NCBI RefSeq assembly: GCF_036345175.1
Contig: NZ_CP107780.1
Span: 7,564,001-7,628,000 of the forward strand
Length of the DNA stretch: 64,000 bases
Origin: Streptomyces sp. NBC_00576
GTDB lineage: Bacteria; Actinomycetota; Actinomycetes; Streptomycetales; Streptomycetaceae
Reading direction: 5' to 3'
Every line of letters starts with the position of its first letter. Position 1 is the stretch's first letter. The notes under the pieces were generated by a model. The model made no database searches and was not told the origin of the DNA. It saw only the letters and a program-made list of their open reading frames with translations. A program made the translations under genes and the position numbers. This document shows, piece after piece, positions 34,771 through 44,047 of the stretch.

Positions 34771-35988
34771 ATGCCCGCCACCCCGCCTCCGCCCCCGCTC
34801 AAACGCGTCCCGCCGGGCGCCTGGACGGCGATCGCCTGGTGTGGGGGCACGCTGTTCACGTACCTCACACGCGTCCGGCTGCCCGGCGAGCTGGAGCCCG
34901 ATCACTGGCCGGCCGTCCAGCTCTACCGCTGGGACGGTCTGGTGCTGCTGCTCCTGGCCACCGCCCTCGCGCTCGGCGCCGCCGTCCTCCTGTCCCGCCG
35001 CCCGCTGACGGCTGTGTGCCTGCTGTTGACCGCCGCTGTCTTCGAGACGAGCAACCTGGCCGCGGCGGAGATCCCGATGGCCCAGTTCCTGGCGGTCCAG
35101 ACCGCCGTGTACTTCATCGCCGCCGGCCGTCCCCGCCGTACCGGAGCCGTCGCCGTCACCCTCTCGATCGCGCTGCTCGTCGCCTATCTGGCCGTACGGA
35201 TCGGAGCGGGCTGGCACGTCGGCATCTCGGCCGAACTCGCCGTCGCCCTCGTGACGTTGATCGCCTGGCTGCTCGGCGACGCGGCCAACCGCGGCCGTGC
35301 CCACGCCGAACAGCTCGCCGCGCGCACCGCCGAGCAGGCCGTCACCACCGAACGCCTGCGCATCGCAAGGGAGATGCACGACACGGTCGCCCACAGCATC
35401 GGCATCATCGCCCTCCAGGCGGGCGCGGCTGCCCGGGTGGCCGCGACCCGCCCCGAGGCCGCGCGGGAGGCGATGTCGGCGGTCGAGCACGAGGGCCGGG
35501 AGACCCTGGCGGGCCTGCGCCGCATGCTGGTCGCACTGCGGCACGCGGACCAGGGATCCGGTGCCGGTGGCGGTCAACAGGCGTGCGTACCGGCCGGGTT
35601 GGCGGACATCGAGCGGCTCGCCGCCGTGACGAGCGCCGCCGGTGTGCGCGTAGACCTGCGGTGGGCGGGGGAACGGCGCGAACTGCCCCCGGACGTCGAC
35701 CTGTCGGCGTTCCGCATCGTGCAGGAGTCGGTGACCAACGTCGTACGTCATGCCGGTGCCCGGTCCTGCCGGGTCACCCTCGACTACCGGTCCGCCGACG
35801 CCCTCGCCATCGAGGTCACCGACGACGGACGGGGCCGGGGGAGTGCCACCGACACCGGGTTCGGGCTTGCCGGGATGCGTGAGCGGGTCGCTCTGCTGGA
35901 CGGGGAGTTCGCGGCCGGACCGCGCCCCGAGGGCGGCTTCCGGGTGGCCGCGAGCCTGCCGATTCCGGTCACGGCGGTGGTCCGATGA
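34771..35988 (+). CDS. NarL-type sensor histidine kinase
   Basis: A 405-aa membrane kinase. About five helices lie between residues 15 and 165. The HisKA_3 box is RIAREMHDTVAHSIGIIALQAG with the phosphorylated His near 210; the ATPase domain shows ESVTNVVRHA and GFGLAGMRERV. No large external loop is present. It overlaps the response regulator by four bases and is divergent from an ABC exporter operon, its likely target. Confidence 0.94.
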   Translation: MPATPPPPPLKRVPPGAWTAIAWCGGTLFTYLTRVRLPGELEPDHWPAVQLYRWDGLVLLLLATALALGAAVLLSRRPLTAVCLLLTAAVFETSNLAAAEIPMAQFLAVQTAVYFIAAGRPRRTGAVAVTLSIALLVAYLAVRIGAGWHVGISAELAVALVTLIAWLLGDAANRGRAHAEQLAARTAEQAVTTERLRIAREMHDTVAHSIGIIALQAGAAARVAATRPEAAREAMSAVEHEGRETLAGLRRMLVALRHADQGSGAGGGQQACVPAGLADIERLAAVTSAAGVRVDLRWAGERRELPPDVDLSAFRIVQESVTNVVRHAGARSCRVTLDYRSADALAIEVTDDGRGRGSATDTGFGLAGMRERVALLDGEFAAGPRPEGGFRVAASLPIPVTAVVR

Positions 35989-36659
35989 CGACGACGATCC
36001 GGGTTCTCCTCGTCGACGACCAGCAGCTGATCCGTACGGCCCTGAGCATGGTCATCGCCGACCTGCCGGACATCGAGGTGGTGGGCGAGGCCGCCGACGG
36101 CGAGGAGGCGGTCGCCCTTGTGGACCAACTGGCCCCGGATGTCGTGATGATGGACCTGCGCATGCCGGGTATGGACGGCATCGAGGCGACCCGTCGCATC
36201 ACCCGGGGGGCAGGGACGGAAGGCACCCGGATCATCGTCCTCACCACCTTCGACGACGACGATCACGTGTACGGGGCGCTGCGCGCGGGCGCGTCCGGGT
36301 TCCTGGTCAAGGACATGGCCCTGGACGACATCCTCGCGGCGATCCGGATCGTGGCCGCCGGGGACGCCCTGATCGCGCCCAGCGTGACCCGCCGGCTCAT
36401 CCGGGACTTCGCCGCCGGTCCACAACAACACGTCCAACAGCGGGAGTTGAAGGCCATCACCGACCGCGAACGCGAGGTGCTCACGCTCGTCGGCCGGGGC
36501 CTGTCGAACACGGAGATCGCCGCCGAACTGTGCATCAGCATGGCGACGGCGAAGACGTACATCACCCGCCTCCTCGCCAAGCTGGACGCTCGCGACCGCG
36601 TCCAGCTGGTGATCACCGCCTACGAGGTGGGGCTGGTCTCCACCACCGACCGCAGATAG
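35985..36659 (+). CDS. NarL/FixJ family response regulator
   Basis: A 224-aa two-domain regulator: receiver with D11/D12, phosphoacceptor D57 in VMMDLRMPG and Lys in FLVKDMA; LuxR-type helix-turn-helix in LTLVGRGLSNTEIAAELC. The ATG overlaps the kinase stop (ATGA). Its last 40 bp overlap the 3' end of the converging btuF-like gene, so the two transcripts are antisense there. Confidence 0.95.
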   Translation: MTTTIRVLLVDDQQLIRTALSMVIADLPDIEVVGEAADGEEAVALVDQLAPDVVMMDLRMPGMDGIEATRRITRGAGTEGTRIIVLTTFDDDDHVYGALRAGASGFLVKDMALDDILAAIRIVAAGDALIAPSVTRRLIRDFAAGPQQHVQQRELKAITDREREVLTLVGRGLSNTEIAAELCISMATAKTYITRLLAKLDARDRVQLVITAYEVGLVSTTDRR

Positions 36660-37636
36660 GCCCCCAGCCGCGCGATCGCCGACGGATTGCGCGGGCTCTC
36701 GACGAGGTCGACGTAGTCGAGGACGAAGACCCGCTTGTGCTTGACGGCGGAGACGTTCTTCAGGGGGCCGTACGACAGCAGGAACCTGCGCTTCTGTTCC
36801 GCGCTGACGTCCCCGTAGTTGCAGATGACGATGACGTCGGGGTCGCGCTCGACCACCGTCTCCCAGCCCACCGTCGTCCAGGAGTCGTCGAGGTCGTGCA
36901 TGACGTTGACGCCGCCGGCCTTGCTGATGACCTCCTCGGGAGCGGCGTACCGCCCGGAAGTGAAGGGCGCGTCCTGGCCGCTGTCGTACAGGAACACCTT
37001 CGGACGCGCGCTCCCGGTCGGGGCCTTCGCCGCCACCGCCGCGACCTGCTTCTTGAAGTCCGCGATCAGGGTGGCCGCGCGCTGCTCGACGCCGAAGAGC
37101 TTTCCGAGGTTGGTGAGGTCGGTGTAGAGGGCGTCCAGCGGCGGCATGATGCCGCGCGAGGTCTTCGTACGGCCGTTGCGGCAGGACTCGGTGAGGATGT
37201 ACGAGGGGATGCCGAGCTTCTTCAACGCGTCCGGGGTGAAGCCGTTGTCGTCGCGGAAACCGTAGTTCCAGCCGGCGAAGACCCAGTCGCCCCGGGCATC
37301 GAGGACGTTCTCCTTGGTCAGCTGCTGCTTGGACAGCCATTTCACCTTGTCGTAGCCGTCCTTCCACGGCACGCCGGTCAGATCGCCCTTGTCGTCGGGC
37401 ATGGCGAACCCGGCCATCCGGTCCTCCAGACCGAGCGCGAACATCAGCTCGGTGATCCCGACGTCGTTCGTGACGACCCGCTCGGGAACCCTGTCGTACG
37501 TCACCCGCTGACCGCAGTTGGTGAGGGTGACGGCCGGCGAGGACGATGACGCCTTCGCCGACGGCTTCTCGACCTGGGCGCCGCACCCGGCGGCGAGGAC
37601 GGAGAGAAGGAGGGCGGTGACAACTGGCTTGCGCAT
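36620..37636 (-). CDS. btuF: Cobalamin-type ABC importer, binding lipoprotein
   Basis: A 338-aa periplasmic-binding protein of the BtuF/FepB class (family 8). The signal peptide ends in the lipobox LAAGCG, so it is anchored outside the membrane. The two lobes are joined by a long helix, as in this class; VERVVTNDVGITELMFALG and WETVVERDPDVIVI are typical stretches. A cobalamin riboswitch upstream of the operon points to corrinoids as substrate, although the sequence alone would also fit ferric siderophores. The 3' end overlaps the response regulator gene by 40 bp. Confidence 0.85.
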   Translation of the reverse strand: MRKPVVTALLLSVLAAGCGAQVEKPSAKASSSSPAVTLTNCGQRVTYDRVPERVVTNDVGITELMFALGLEDRMAGFAMPDDKGDLTGVPWKDGYDKVKWLSKQQLTKENVLDARGDWVFAGWNYGFRDDNGFTPDALKKLGIPSYILTESCRNGRTKTSRGIMPPLDALYTDLTNLGKLFGVEQRAATLIADFKKQVAAVAAKAPTGSARPKVFLYDSGQDAPFTSGRYAAPEEVISKAGGVNVMHDLDDSWTTVGWETVVERDPDVIVICNYGDVSAEQKRRFLLSYGPLKNVSAVKHKRVFVLDYVDLVESPRNPSAIARLGAYLRSVVETSPTS

Positions 37637-37648
37637 ACCGGTAGTTCC

Positions 37649-38428
37649 TTAAACGGGCGACGTCGGAAGCAGATCGAAGAGCAGCTGCACAGCACCCGTC
37701 TCCGGGTGCCGTACGGGATGGGCGCGCACCCCGAACACCTCGGCCAGCAGGGCCGGTTGGAGCACATCGTGCGGCGGGCCCGACGCGACGACCCGGCCCC
37801 CGGCGATGACGTACAGCAGATCGCAGTGGGCGGCGGCGAGGTTGAGGTCGTGCAAGGCCGCCAGTGCGGTCAGGCCGCTGGCCCGGACCAGGGACAGAAC
37901 GTCCAACTGGTGGGCGATGTCCAGGTGGTTGGTGGGTTCGTCGAGGACGAGGACACGCGGCTGCTGGGCCAACGCCCGTGCGATGAGGACGCGTTGCTTC
38001 TCGCCGCCGGAGAGGGCGAGGAACCCGCGGTCGGCGAGGTGCGTGACGCCGGTGCGTTCCATGGCGGCGGCGCAGATGTCCCGGTCCTCGGCGGCCGTAC
38101 GTCCCAGGTGAGGCAGCCGCCCCATCGCGACCACCTCGGCGACGGTGAAGTCGAACTCGGCGGACGACTCCTGGGGCAGCGCGGCGAGCACCCGGGCGGC
38201 GGCCCGAGGTTCCATACCGTGCACCTCCGCCCCGTCCAGCAGCACCGCACCCCCCGCCGGCCGCAGCGCCCGGTACACGCACCGCAACAGCGTGGACTTC
38301 CCGCTGCCGTTGGGCCCGACGAGCCCCACGAAGGCCCCACTGTCCACGCGCAGCGTGATGTCCTCGACGAGCCGTACGGCCCCCGCGTCGACCGACACAC
38401 CCTCCACATCGAGCCGCATCCCCTTCAC
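37649..38428 (-). CDS. btuD: Cobalamin-type ABC importer, ATPase
   Basis: A 259-aa ATPase of the FecE/BtuD class. Walker A GPNGSGKST, signature LSGGEKQRV, Walker B VLVLDEPTNHLD, switch His in ALHDLNLAAAHCD. The GTG start overlaps the permease stop (GTGA), and the binding-protein gene follows after 12 bp. It powers the BtuC-type permease. Confidence 0.9.
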   Translation of the reverse strand: MKGMRLDVEGVSVDAGAVRLVEDITLRVDSGAFVGLVGPNGSGKSTLLRCVYRALRPAGGAVLLDGAEVHGMEPRAAARVLAALPQESSAEFDFTVAEVVAMGRLPHLGRTAAEDRDICAAAMERTGVTHLADRGFLALSGGEKQRVLIARALAQQPRVLVLDEPTNHLDIAHQLDVLSLVRASGLTALAALHDLNLAAAHCDLLYVIAGGRVVASGPPHDVLQPALLAEVFGVRAHPVRHPETGAVQLLFDLLPTSPV

Positions 38429-39465
38429 CGCCCCCCGAACGCATAGCCGCCGCGCCGCATCAGCAGCAGGAACGCCGGTACGCCGACCACGGCGGTGATC
38501 ACCCCGACGGGCAGCTCGGCCGGCGCGAGCAGCAGCCGGGACAGTACGTCGGCCCACACCAGCAGCACGGCCCCGACGAGCGGCGCGACCGCCAGCACCC
38601 GCCGGTGATCGGCGCCCACGAGCATCCGTACGACATGCGGGACCATGAGTCCGACGAAGCCGATGGCCCCGCTGACGGCGACGACGGTGCCGGTCACGGC
38701 GGCGGTCACGAGGAACAACTCCCGCCGCAGCCTGGCGGGTTGGACCCCGAGGGCGGCGGCGGTCTCGTCGCCCATGGCGAGCGCGTTGAGCGACTCGGCG
38801 CGCCGGGCGAGCCACGCCCATCCGGCGAGGACGGTCACTGCGGCGATGGGCACCTGCGCCCAGGTGGCTCCGCCCAGACTCCCCAGCAGCCACATCATCG
38901 CCGACCTGGCCGCCTCACCCCGGGCTGCCCCGAACACCATCACGGTGGTGATGGCCTCGAAGCCGTACGCCAGCGCGGTCCCGGTGAGGATCAGCCGCAG
39001 CGGAGTCAGCCCATGGGCGGCGGACCGGGCGACGGCGTACACGAGCACCATGGCGGCCAGCGCGGAGGCGAAGGCGGACACGGACAGCGCCCACACCCCG
39101 AGCCCGGCGAAGGCCCCCAGCAGAATCACGGCGTTGGCCCCCACGGCCGCACCGGACGAGATCCCCAGCACGAACGGATCGGCGAGCGCGTTGCGCACCA
39201 TGGCCTGCACGGCCACCCCGACAGCCGCGAGCCCGGCCCCGACCACGGCGGCGAGCACCACCCGGGGCAGCCGCAACTCCCAGACGATGGTGTAGGAGGC
39301 AAGGTCGTCGGCGCGGATGGTGCCCCCGGTGACCCCGTCCCACAGGAACCGGAACACCTGGCCCCAGCCGATCCCGGACGCCCCCAGCCCGACCCCGCAC
39401 AGCAGCGAGAGGAACAGAAGCAGAAGCAGCCCAACGGCCAGCGGCACGACGGGTATTCGGCGCAC
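38425..39465 (-). CDS. btuC: Cobalamin-type ABC importer, permease
   Basis: A 346-aa FecCD-family permease with about ten helices. The family motif LRLPRVVLAAVVGAGLAAVG follows the first external loop, and VRNALADPFVLGISSGAA matches the conserved gate region. GTG at 39465 follows GAAGGA. It is the first gene behind the cobalamin riboswitch, which therefore controls the whole btuC-btuD-btuF operon. Confidence 0.9.
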   Translation of the reverse strand: MRRIPVVPLAVGLLLLLFLSLLCGVGLGASGIGWGQVFRFLWDGVTGGTIRADDLASYTIVWELRLPRVVLAAVVGAGLAAVGVAVQAMVRNALADPFVLGISSGAAVGANAVILLGAFAGLGVWALSVSAFASALAAMVLVYAVARSAAHGLTPLRLILTGTALAYGFEAITTVMVFGAARGEAARSAMMWLLGSLGGATWAQVPIAAVTVLAGWAWLARRAESLNALAMGDETAAALGVQPARLRRELFLVTAAVTGTVVAVSGAIGFVGLMVPHVVRMLVGADHRRVLAVAPLVGAVLLVWADVLSRLLLAPAELPVGVITAVVGVPAFLLLMRRGGYAFGGR

Positions 39466-39499
39466 GATCGGCGGTCCTTCGCCTCGGCTCGCAGTCCGC

Positions 39500-39660
39500 G
39501 GCGAGCGGTCACATGGGCACGCGCACCTTGGGTAATCGGGCTCGCACGCCGAAGTCCTGGCCGGACAGGGGCCGGAAAGAGGGCGTGCATACCGTTGCGG
39601 GCCAGCGCCGGAGTCTCACCGGACTTCCCCCACGGGACGCGTCGCGAGCGTAGCAAACGC
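39500..39660 (-). ncRNA. Cobalamin riboswitch
   Basis: Read on the minus strand, the leader of the permease gene contains the cobalamin core in order: GGGGGAAGTCCGGTGAGAC, TCCGGCGCTGGCCCGCAACG (the B12-box half with CCCGCaACGGT), and further on GGCCAGGACTTCGG. A GC-rich hairpin (CTCG...CGAG) between the aptamer and the GTG start may hide the ribosome binding site when adenosylcobalamin binds. The class is established knowledge; the exact ends are estimates. Confidence 0.88.
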
Positions 39661-39762
39661 GTCGGACCGGTCATTTCGGGGCTGCCGGTTGCGGACGGCC
39701 GGGGAATTTTGGGTGACCGGACGGTGAGGGACACAACCGTTCGAGTCAGGTGACCGTCTCTG

Positions 39763-41865
39763 ATGAGCGTGAGCATGGGCGCGAGCGTGAATATGAATGT
39801 GACTGCGGATGCGGATGGGAAGACGAGACCGACCGAAAGCGTCGCCGGGCCGCGGCTCGACATCCAGGGGCTGCGTGCCGTGGCCGTGACGCTCGTGGTC
39901 CTCGGGCACGCGCGCGTGCGCGGGTTCGGCGGCGGCTATGTCGGTGTGGACGTCTTCTTCGTCATCTCCGGCTTTCTGATCACCTCCTTGCTGGTACGCG
40001 AGTTGGCCACGAGCGATGGACTGTCGATCCGCAGGTTCTACGCCCGCCGCGCACTCCGTCTCCTCCCCGCGTCGACGCTCGTGGTCGTGGCCACCCTCGC
40101 CGGTTCCTGGCTGTTCCTGTCGAGGGTCCGCTTCGAGGAGTACGCCGGGGACGCGCTGAGCAGCGCGCTCTACGCGGTGAACCTCCGGCTTGCCGCGAGC
40201 GGCACCGACTATCTGGCCGAGGGGAGCCCGCCGTCGCCGTTCCAGCACTTCTGGTCGCTGGCCGTGGAGGAGCAGTTCTATCTGCTCTGGCCACTGCTCC
40301 TCCTGCTGAGCTGGCGGCTGGCGCGCCGGCGGCGGGAACTTCTTGCGGTGCCGCTCGCCGTGCTCTGTGTGCTGTCGTTCGGGCTGAGTGTCGCCGTCAC
40401 GGAGCACGCACCGTCCTGGGCGTACTTCGGTTCGCACACCCGGTTCTGGGAACTGGGCGCCGGCGCACTGCTGGCCCTGTCCGCCGGGCGGCTTCACGGC
40501 CTGCCCGGCAGGCTGGCGGCGCCGATGACCTGGACGGGCCTGGCCTGCATAGTCGTGTCTGCCGCCATCTACGACAACGACACCCCGTTCCCCGGGTATC
40601 ACGCGCTCCTGCCGGTGCTCGGGTCGGTCCTCGTCCTGGCCGGCGGTTGCGCACCTTCCCGCCGCGACGCCCAACTGGTCCTCGCCAGGCGGCCGTTGGT
40701 CTGGTTGGGCGGCCTGTCGTACGGCTGGTACCTGTGGCACTGGCCGCTGCTCCTCATAGGCCCGGCGGCGCTGGGCAGACTCCCCGGAACGCCCAGTGTC
40801 CGGCTTGCGCTGCTGCTCTGCGCGCTCGCCCTGCCCCTGGCCTGGGTGACCCTGCGGCTGGTGGAGAACCCCGTACGGTTCCACTCGGCATTCCGTGGCC
40901 GCCCGGGACGCGCGCTGCGGCTCGGGGCGGGCCTGTCGGCGGGCGCGGCACTGATCGCCGTAACGGCGTACGAGTTCCCGCCGCCGATCGACTCGGGCAG
41001 ACCCGCACCTTCGCTGAGGCAGGAGATGGCCGCCGCACCGGACCCGCAACTACGGCTGCGCCAGCTCCTGGAGACATCGTCGACCCGTCTGCCCAGCAAC
41101 CTCGCCCCGCCCCTCCCCGAGATCAAGTCGGCGCGGTCGGCGGTCTACCGGGACGGCTGCCATGTGGCGTACGGCAGCACGAGTGTCCCGCCGTGCGAGT
41201 ACGGGGACCCGGCCTCGCGCAAGGTCGTTGTCCTCTTCGGCGACTCCCACGCGGCCCAGTGGTTCCCGGCGCTCAACCGCCTTGCCAAGGAGCGTGGTTG
41301 GAAGCTGGTGTCGCTGACGAAGGCGTCGTGCAAGGCGGCGAAGGTCACCCTGCGCCGGTTCGACGGACCGTACGAGGCCTGCGACACCTGGCGGGCCAAT
41401 GCGATCACGAGGATCGCGGCGCTGCGCCCGGCCCTGGTGATCGTCTCGTCCTCGGACGCGGGCGACCCCCTGTACCCGGAGCCCGACCCCGTCCGGCAGT
41501 GGACGGACGGTTTCCGCGCGACATACGACGCGCTCGGTGCCTCGGGCGCGAAGGTCGTCGCGCTGCTCGACACGCCCTGGCCTCGGTCGGACGCGGTCGA
41601 CTGCGCCGCGATGTACTCGCTTCGGCTGGACCGGTGCGCGACGCGTCTGCCCGAGGCGATCCGGGACCGGTCCCGCCGAACGGCGACGAGGGACGCGGCG
41701 AGGCTGTCCGGCGCGACGGTGATCGACCCCATGCCGTGGCTGTGCACGGGCGGGGGCGACTGTCCTGTCCTGGTGGGCAACACGGTCGCCTACCGCGACG
41801 ACAGCCATGTCTCCGACGCGTATGCGGAGGCGGTCGCGCCTGTACTGGGCGCGCGGCTGAGCTAG
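39763..41865 (+). CDS. Acyltransferase with AT3 and SGNH domains (OafA-like)
   Basis: A 700-aa membrane protein. Residues 30-400 form the AT3 domain with about ten helices; landmarks are LDIQGLRAVAVTLVVLGHA, GGGYVGVDVFFVISGFLI and FWSLAVEEQFYLLWP. The C-terminal part (about 440-700) is an external SGNH domain with the block I Ser in VVLFGDSHAAQW and block V DxxH as DDSHVSD. Together they move acyl groups across the membrane and onto a surface glycan. It is a single gene between the cobalamin operon and a repeat; the target glycan is unknown. Confidence 0.94.
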   Translation: MSVSMGASVNMNVTADADGKTRPTESVAGPRLDIQGLRAVAVTLVVLGHARVRGFGGGYVGVDVFFVISGFLITSLLVRELATSDGLSIRRFYARRALRLLPASTLVVVATLAGSWLFLSRVRFEEYAGDALSSALYAVNLRLAASGTDYLAEGSPPSPFQHFWSLAVEEQFYLLWPLLLLLSWRLARRRRELLAVPLAVLCVLSFGLSVAVTEHAPSWAYFGSHTRFWELGAGALLALSAGRLHGLPGRLAAPMTWTGLACIVVSAAIYDNDTPFPGYHALLPVLGSVLVLAGGCAPSRRDAQLVLARRPLVWLGGLSYGWYLWHWPLLLIGPAALGRLPGTPSVRLALLLCALALPLAWVTLRLVENPVRFHSAFRGRPGRALRLGAGLSAGAALIAVTAYEFPPPIDSGRPAPSLRQEMAAAPDPQLRLRQLLETSSTRLPSNLAPPLPEIKSARSAVYRDGCHVAYGSTSVPPCEYGDPASRKVVVLFGDSHAAQWFPALNRLAKERGWKLVSLTKASCKAAKVTLRRFDGPYEACDTWRANAITRIAALRPALVIVSSSDAGDPLYPEPDPVRQWTDGFRATYDALGASGAKVVALLDTPWPRSDAVDCAAMYSLRLDRCATRLPEAIRDRSRRTATRDAARLSGATVIDPMPWLCTGGGDCPVLVGNTVAYRDDSHVSDAYAEAVAPVLGARLS

Positions 41866-41872
41866 GCAGGGA

Positions 41873-42020
41873 TTCTCGCCCCCGCCGCCCCTACCCGTCC
41901 CATCCTGAACCTGGGGGCTGTGCCCCCAGACACCCCTTCGCGCTGAACGCGCTCGTCCTCAAACTCCCCCAGAGGGGGGACCCCCAGACGGGCTGAAAAG
42001 GCGCGGCGGGGGCGAAGAAA
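41873..42020. repeat. Intergenic repeat with inverted arms, copy B
   Basis: Left arm TTCTCGCCCCCGCCGCC (41873-41889) matches the right arm ending GGCGCGGCGGGGGCGAAGAA. The left part also shares CGCCGCCCCTACCCGTCCC with copy A, and the right part (41954-41996, CTCAAACTCCCCCAGAGG then GACGGGCTGAA) is shared with copy C. It separates two convergent genes. Confidence 0.8.
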
Positions 42021-42028
42021 CCGGGCGC

Positions 42029-42946
42029 TCACGAAACGCCCGTACCCCCCTCGGCGGAGCCGAAGTAGTGTCCCGCCCCCAGATCCGACAGCAGCCCGAC
42101 CCCTACGGGCTGCCACCCCAACCGCTCCCGGGTCACGGCACTCGACGCCGGAAGGTCGAGGGAGAAGAACCTGCCCAGCCACCCGAAGTGGTCGTTCGTC
42201 TCCGCGTCCGATACCGACGCCACGGGCACCCCCAGCCCCCGCCCGATCACCTCGGCGATCTCACGCGCCGGGATGCCCTCCTCGGCGACCGCGTGCAGCC
42301 GGGTGCCCGCCGGCGCCGACTCCAGCGCCAGCCGGAACAGCCGGGCGACGTCGTGACGGTGGGCGGCGGCCCAGCGGTTGGCGCCGTCGCCCGGGTAGGC
42401 CGCGACGCCCTTGGCGCGGGCGATGTCGACGAGGCGCGGTACGAAGCCGTGGTCCCCCTCACCGTGCACGGACGGCGGCAGCCGTACGACCGACGCCCGC
42501 ACCCCGCGCTCCGCGAGCCGCATCACCGCCGCCTCGGAGGCGAGCCGGTACATATGGGACCCTTCCGGGTCGCCCGGGTTGTCCTCCGTCGCCACCACGC
42601 CCGGCGAGAAGGCGGTCCCGGAGCAGATGAGAAGGGGGCGGCCGGAGTCCACCAGCGCCTCGCCCAGCGTCTCCACGGCCCGTAGGTCGGTCCGCGCGGC
42701 CTCCGCGAAGTCGCGGAAGTCATGGACGTACGCGGTGTGGATCACGCCCTCCGAGGCCGCCGCCCCCGCGCGCAGACTGTCGAGGTCGTCCAGGTCACCC
42801 CGGTGGACCTCGGCCCCGGCCTCCTTCAGTAACGCGGCGGCCTCGTCCGAGCGGACCATCCCGACCACCTCGTGGCCTGCGCCGAGCAACTCCCGTACGA
42901 CGGCGGATCCGACGAACCCACTCGCCCCGGTGACGAACACACGCAT
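42029..42946 (-). CDS. Atypical NAD(P)-binding SDR / epimerase-like protein
   Basis: A 305-aa extended SDR protein. The Rossmann motif is VFVTGASGFVGSAVV at the N-terminus. The active-site stretch reads MYRLASEAAV where Tyr-x-x-x-Lys is expected, so the catalytic Lys is missing (Ser). Substrate-domain landmarks such as VVRLPPSVHGEGDHGFVP are kept. It may still bind NAD(P) and act with another base, or be a reductase of a divergent subfamily. It is divergent from a LysR regulator that may control it. Confidence 0.88.
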   Translation of the reverse strand: MRVFVTGASGFVGSAVVRELLGAGHEVVGMVRSDEAAALLKEAGAEVHRGDLDDLDSLRAGAAASEGVIHTAYVHDFRDFAEAARTDLRAVETLGEALVDSGRPLLICSGTAFSPGVVATEDNPGDPEGSHMYRLASEAAVMRLAERGVRASVVRLPPSVHGEGDHGFVPRLVDIARAKGVAAYPGDGANRWAAAHRHDVARLFRLALESAPAGTRLHAVAEEGIPAREIAEVIGRGLGVPVASVSDAETNDHFGWLGRFFSLDLPASSAVTRERLGWQPVGVGLLSDLGAGHYFGSAEGGTGVS

Positions 42947-43029
42947 AGTGAAATCCCCTTGGGTATCGGCCTGTTGGCGTCGGCCGGTGTGCTTTCAGCG
43001 TGCGTGCGGGGTGCGTTCCGCGTCCAAGA

Positions 43030-43059
43030 CCTGTTTCGGAACGGGCAATGCGGAACAGG
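43030..43059. promoter_or_regulatory. Candidate LysR binding site
   Basis: An inverted repeat, CCTGTTTC at 43030-43037 and GGAACAGG at 43052-43059, lies in the 178-bp region between the divergent SDR and LysR genes. LysR proteins bind such interrupted dyads and usually control the divergent gene. Confidence 0.4.
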
Positions 43060-43124
43060 CATCACTACAGCTCAGAGTGTCTGTACGAGGACCACGACCC
43101 CAACCACCCGGTTACGCTGGCCAC

Positions 43125-44045
43125 ATGACCGACTTGCCGTCCGCACCGCCGCCGGGAGGCCAAGGCGCCGATCTCGATCTGCGGCTCGTGCGGTACTTCA
43201 CGGTGGTCGCCGAGCAACTGCACTTCGGCCGTGCCGCCGAGACGCTTCGCATCGCCCAGCCGTCCCTGAGCCGCCAGATCCGGCGCCTGGAAAAGGAGTT
43301 GGGCGCCCGGCTCCTGGACCGCACCCCGCAGGGCAGCCGTCTCACCGAGGCCGGCGAGGTCTTCCTGCCGCACGCCAGGGCGCTGCTCCGTACGGCCGCC
43401 CGGGCCGCCTCCCAGACGCGCGCCGCCGCGGAGCCCAGCCGTCTCCTCGTCGGCTACACCTCGAACCTGATCGTCACCCCGGCCGTACGGGAGTTGCGGC
43501 GCCGGTATCCGGACGCCGACGTACGAGCCCTGCACCTGGACTGGGACGAGCCCCGCACCGCGCTGCTGGACCACCGGGTCGACGCCGTGATCGCCCGACT
43601 CCCGCTCTCCGCCGCCGAGTTGGAGGTGACCGTCCTCTACGAGGAACCCAGGGTCCTGGTCGTCCCCCTCGATCACCGTCTCGTCGGCAAGGAGTCCGTC
43701 ACCCTCGACGACATCGCCGACGAGCCGTTGCCCCGGGTGCGGGAGGACGCGGCTTGGAACGCCTTCTGGCGTATCGACCCGCGCCCGGACGGCAGCCGGG
43801 CACCGGACGGTCCGCTCGTCCGGGCGCTGGAGGACAAGTTCGAACTCATCGCCGCCGGACAGGCGGTGGCCATCGTCCCGGGTGGTCTGGGCCTGGACCG
43901 GCTCCGACCCGACCTCACCACGATCCCGCTGCACGGCGTCGACCCGAGCCACGTCGTCCTCGCCACCCGGGCGGACGACCGCAGCCGTCTGCTCGCCGCG
44001 TTCCGCAAGGCGGCGCGGGCCCTGCTGACGGGCGGCACGGCCTGA
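43125..44045 (+). CDS. LysR family transcriptional regulator
   Basis: A 306-aa regulator. The winged helix lies at about 18-78: LRLVRYFTVVAEQLHFGRAA, then IAQPSLSRQIRRLEKELGA. The remaining two-lobed domain binds a small effector. It is transcribed away from an SDR gene and probably regulates it together with its own synthesis. It ends 2 bp before the converging hypothetical gene. Confidence 0.95.
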   Translation: MTDLPSAPPPGGQGADLDLRLVRYFTVVAEQLHFGRAAETLRIAQPSLSRQIRRLEKELGARLLDRTPQGSRLTEAGEVFLPHARALLRTAARAASQTRAAAEPSRLLVGYTSNLIVTPAVRELRRRYPDADVRALHLDWDEPRTALLDHRVDAVIARLPLSAAELEVTVLYEEPRVLVVPLDHRLVGKESVTLDDIADEPLPRVREDAAWNAFWRIDPRPDGSRAPDGPLVRALEDKFELIAAGQAVAIVPGGLGLDRLRPDLTTIPLHGVDPSHVVLATRADDRSRLLAAFRKAARALLTGGTA

Positions 44046-44047
44046 GT

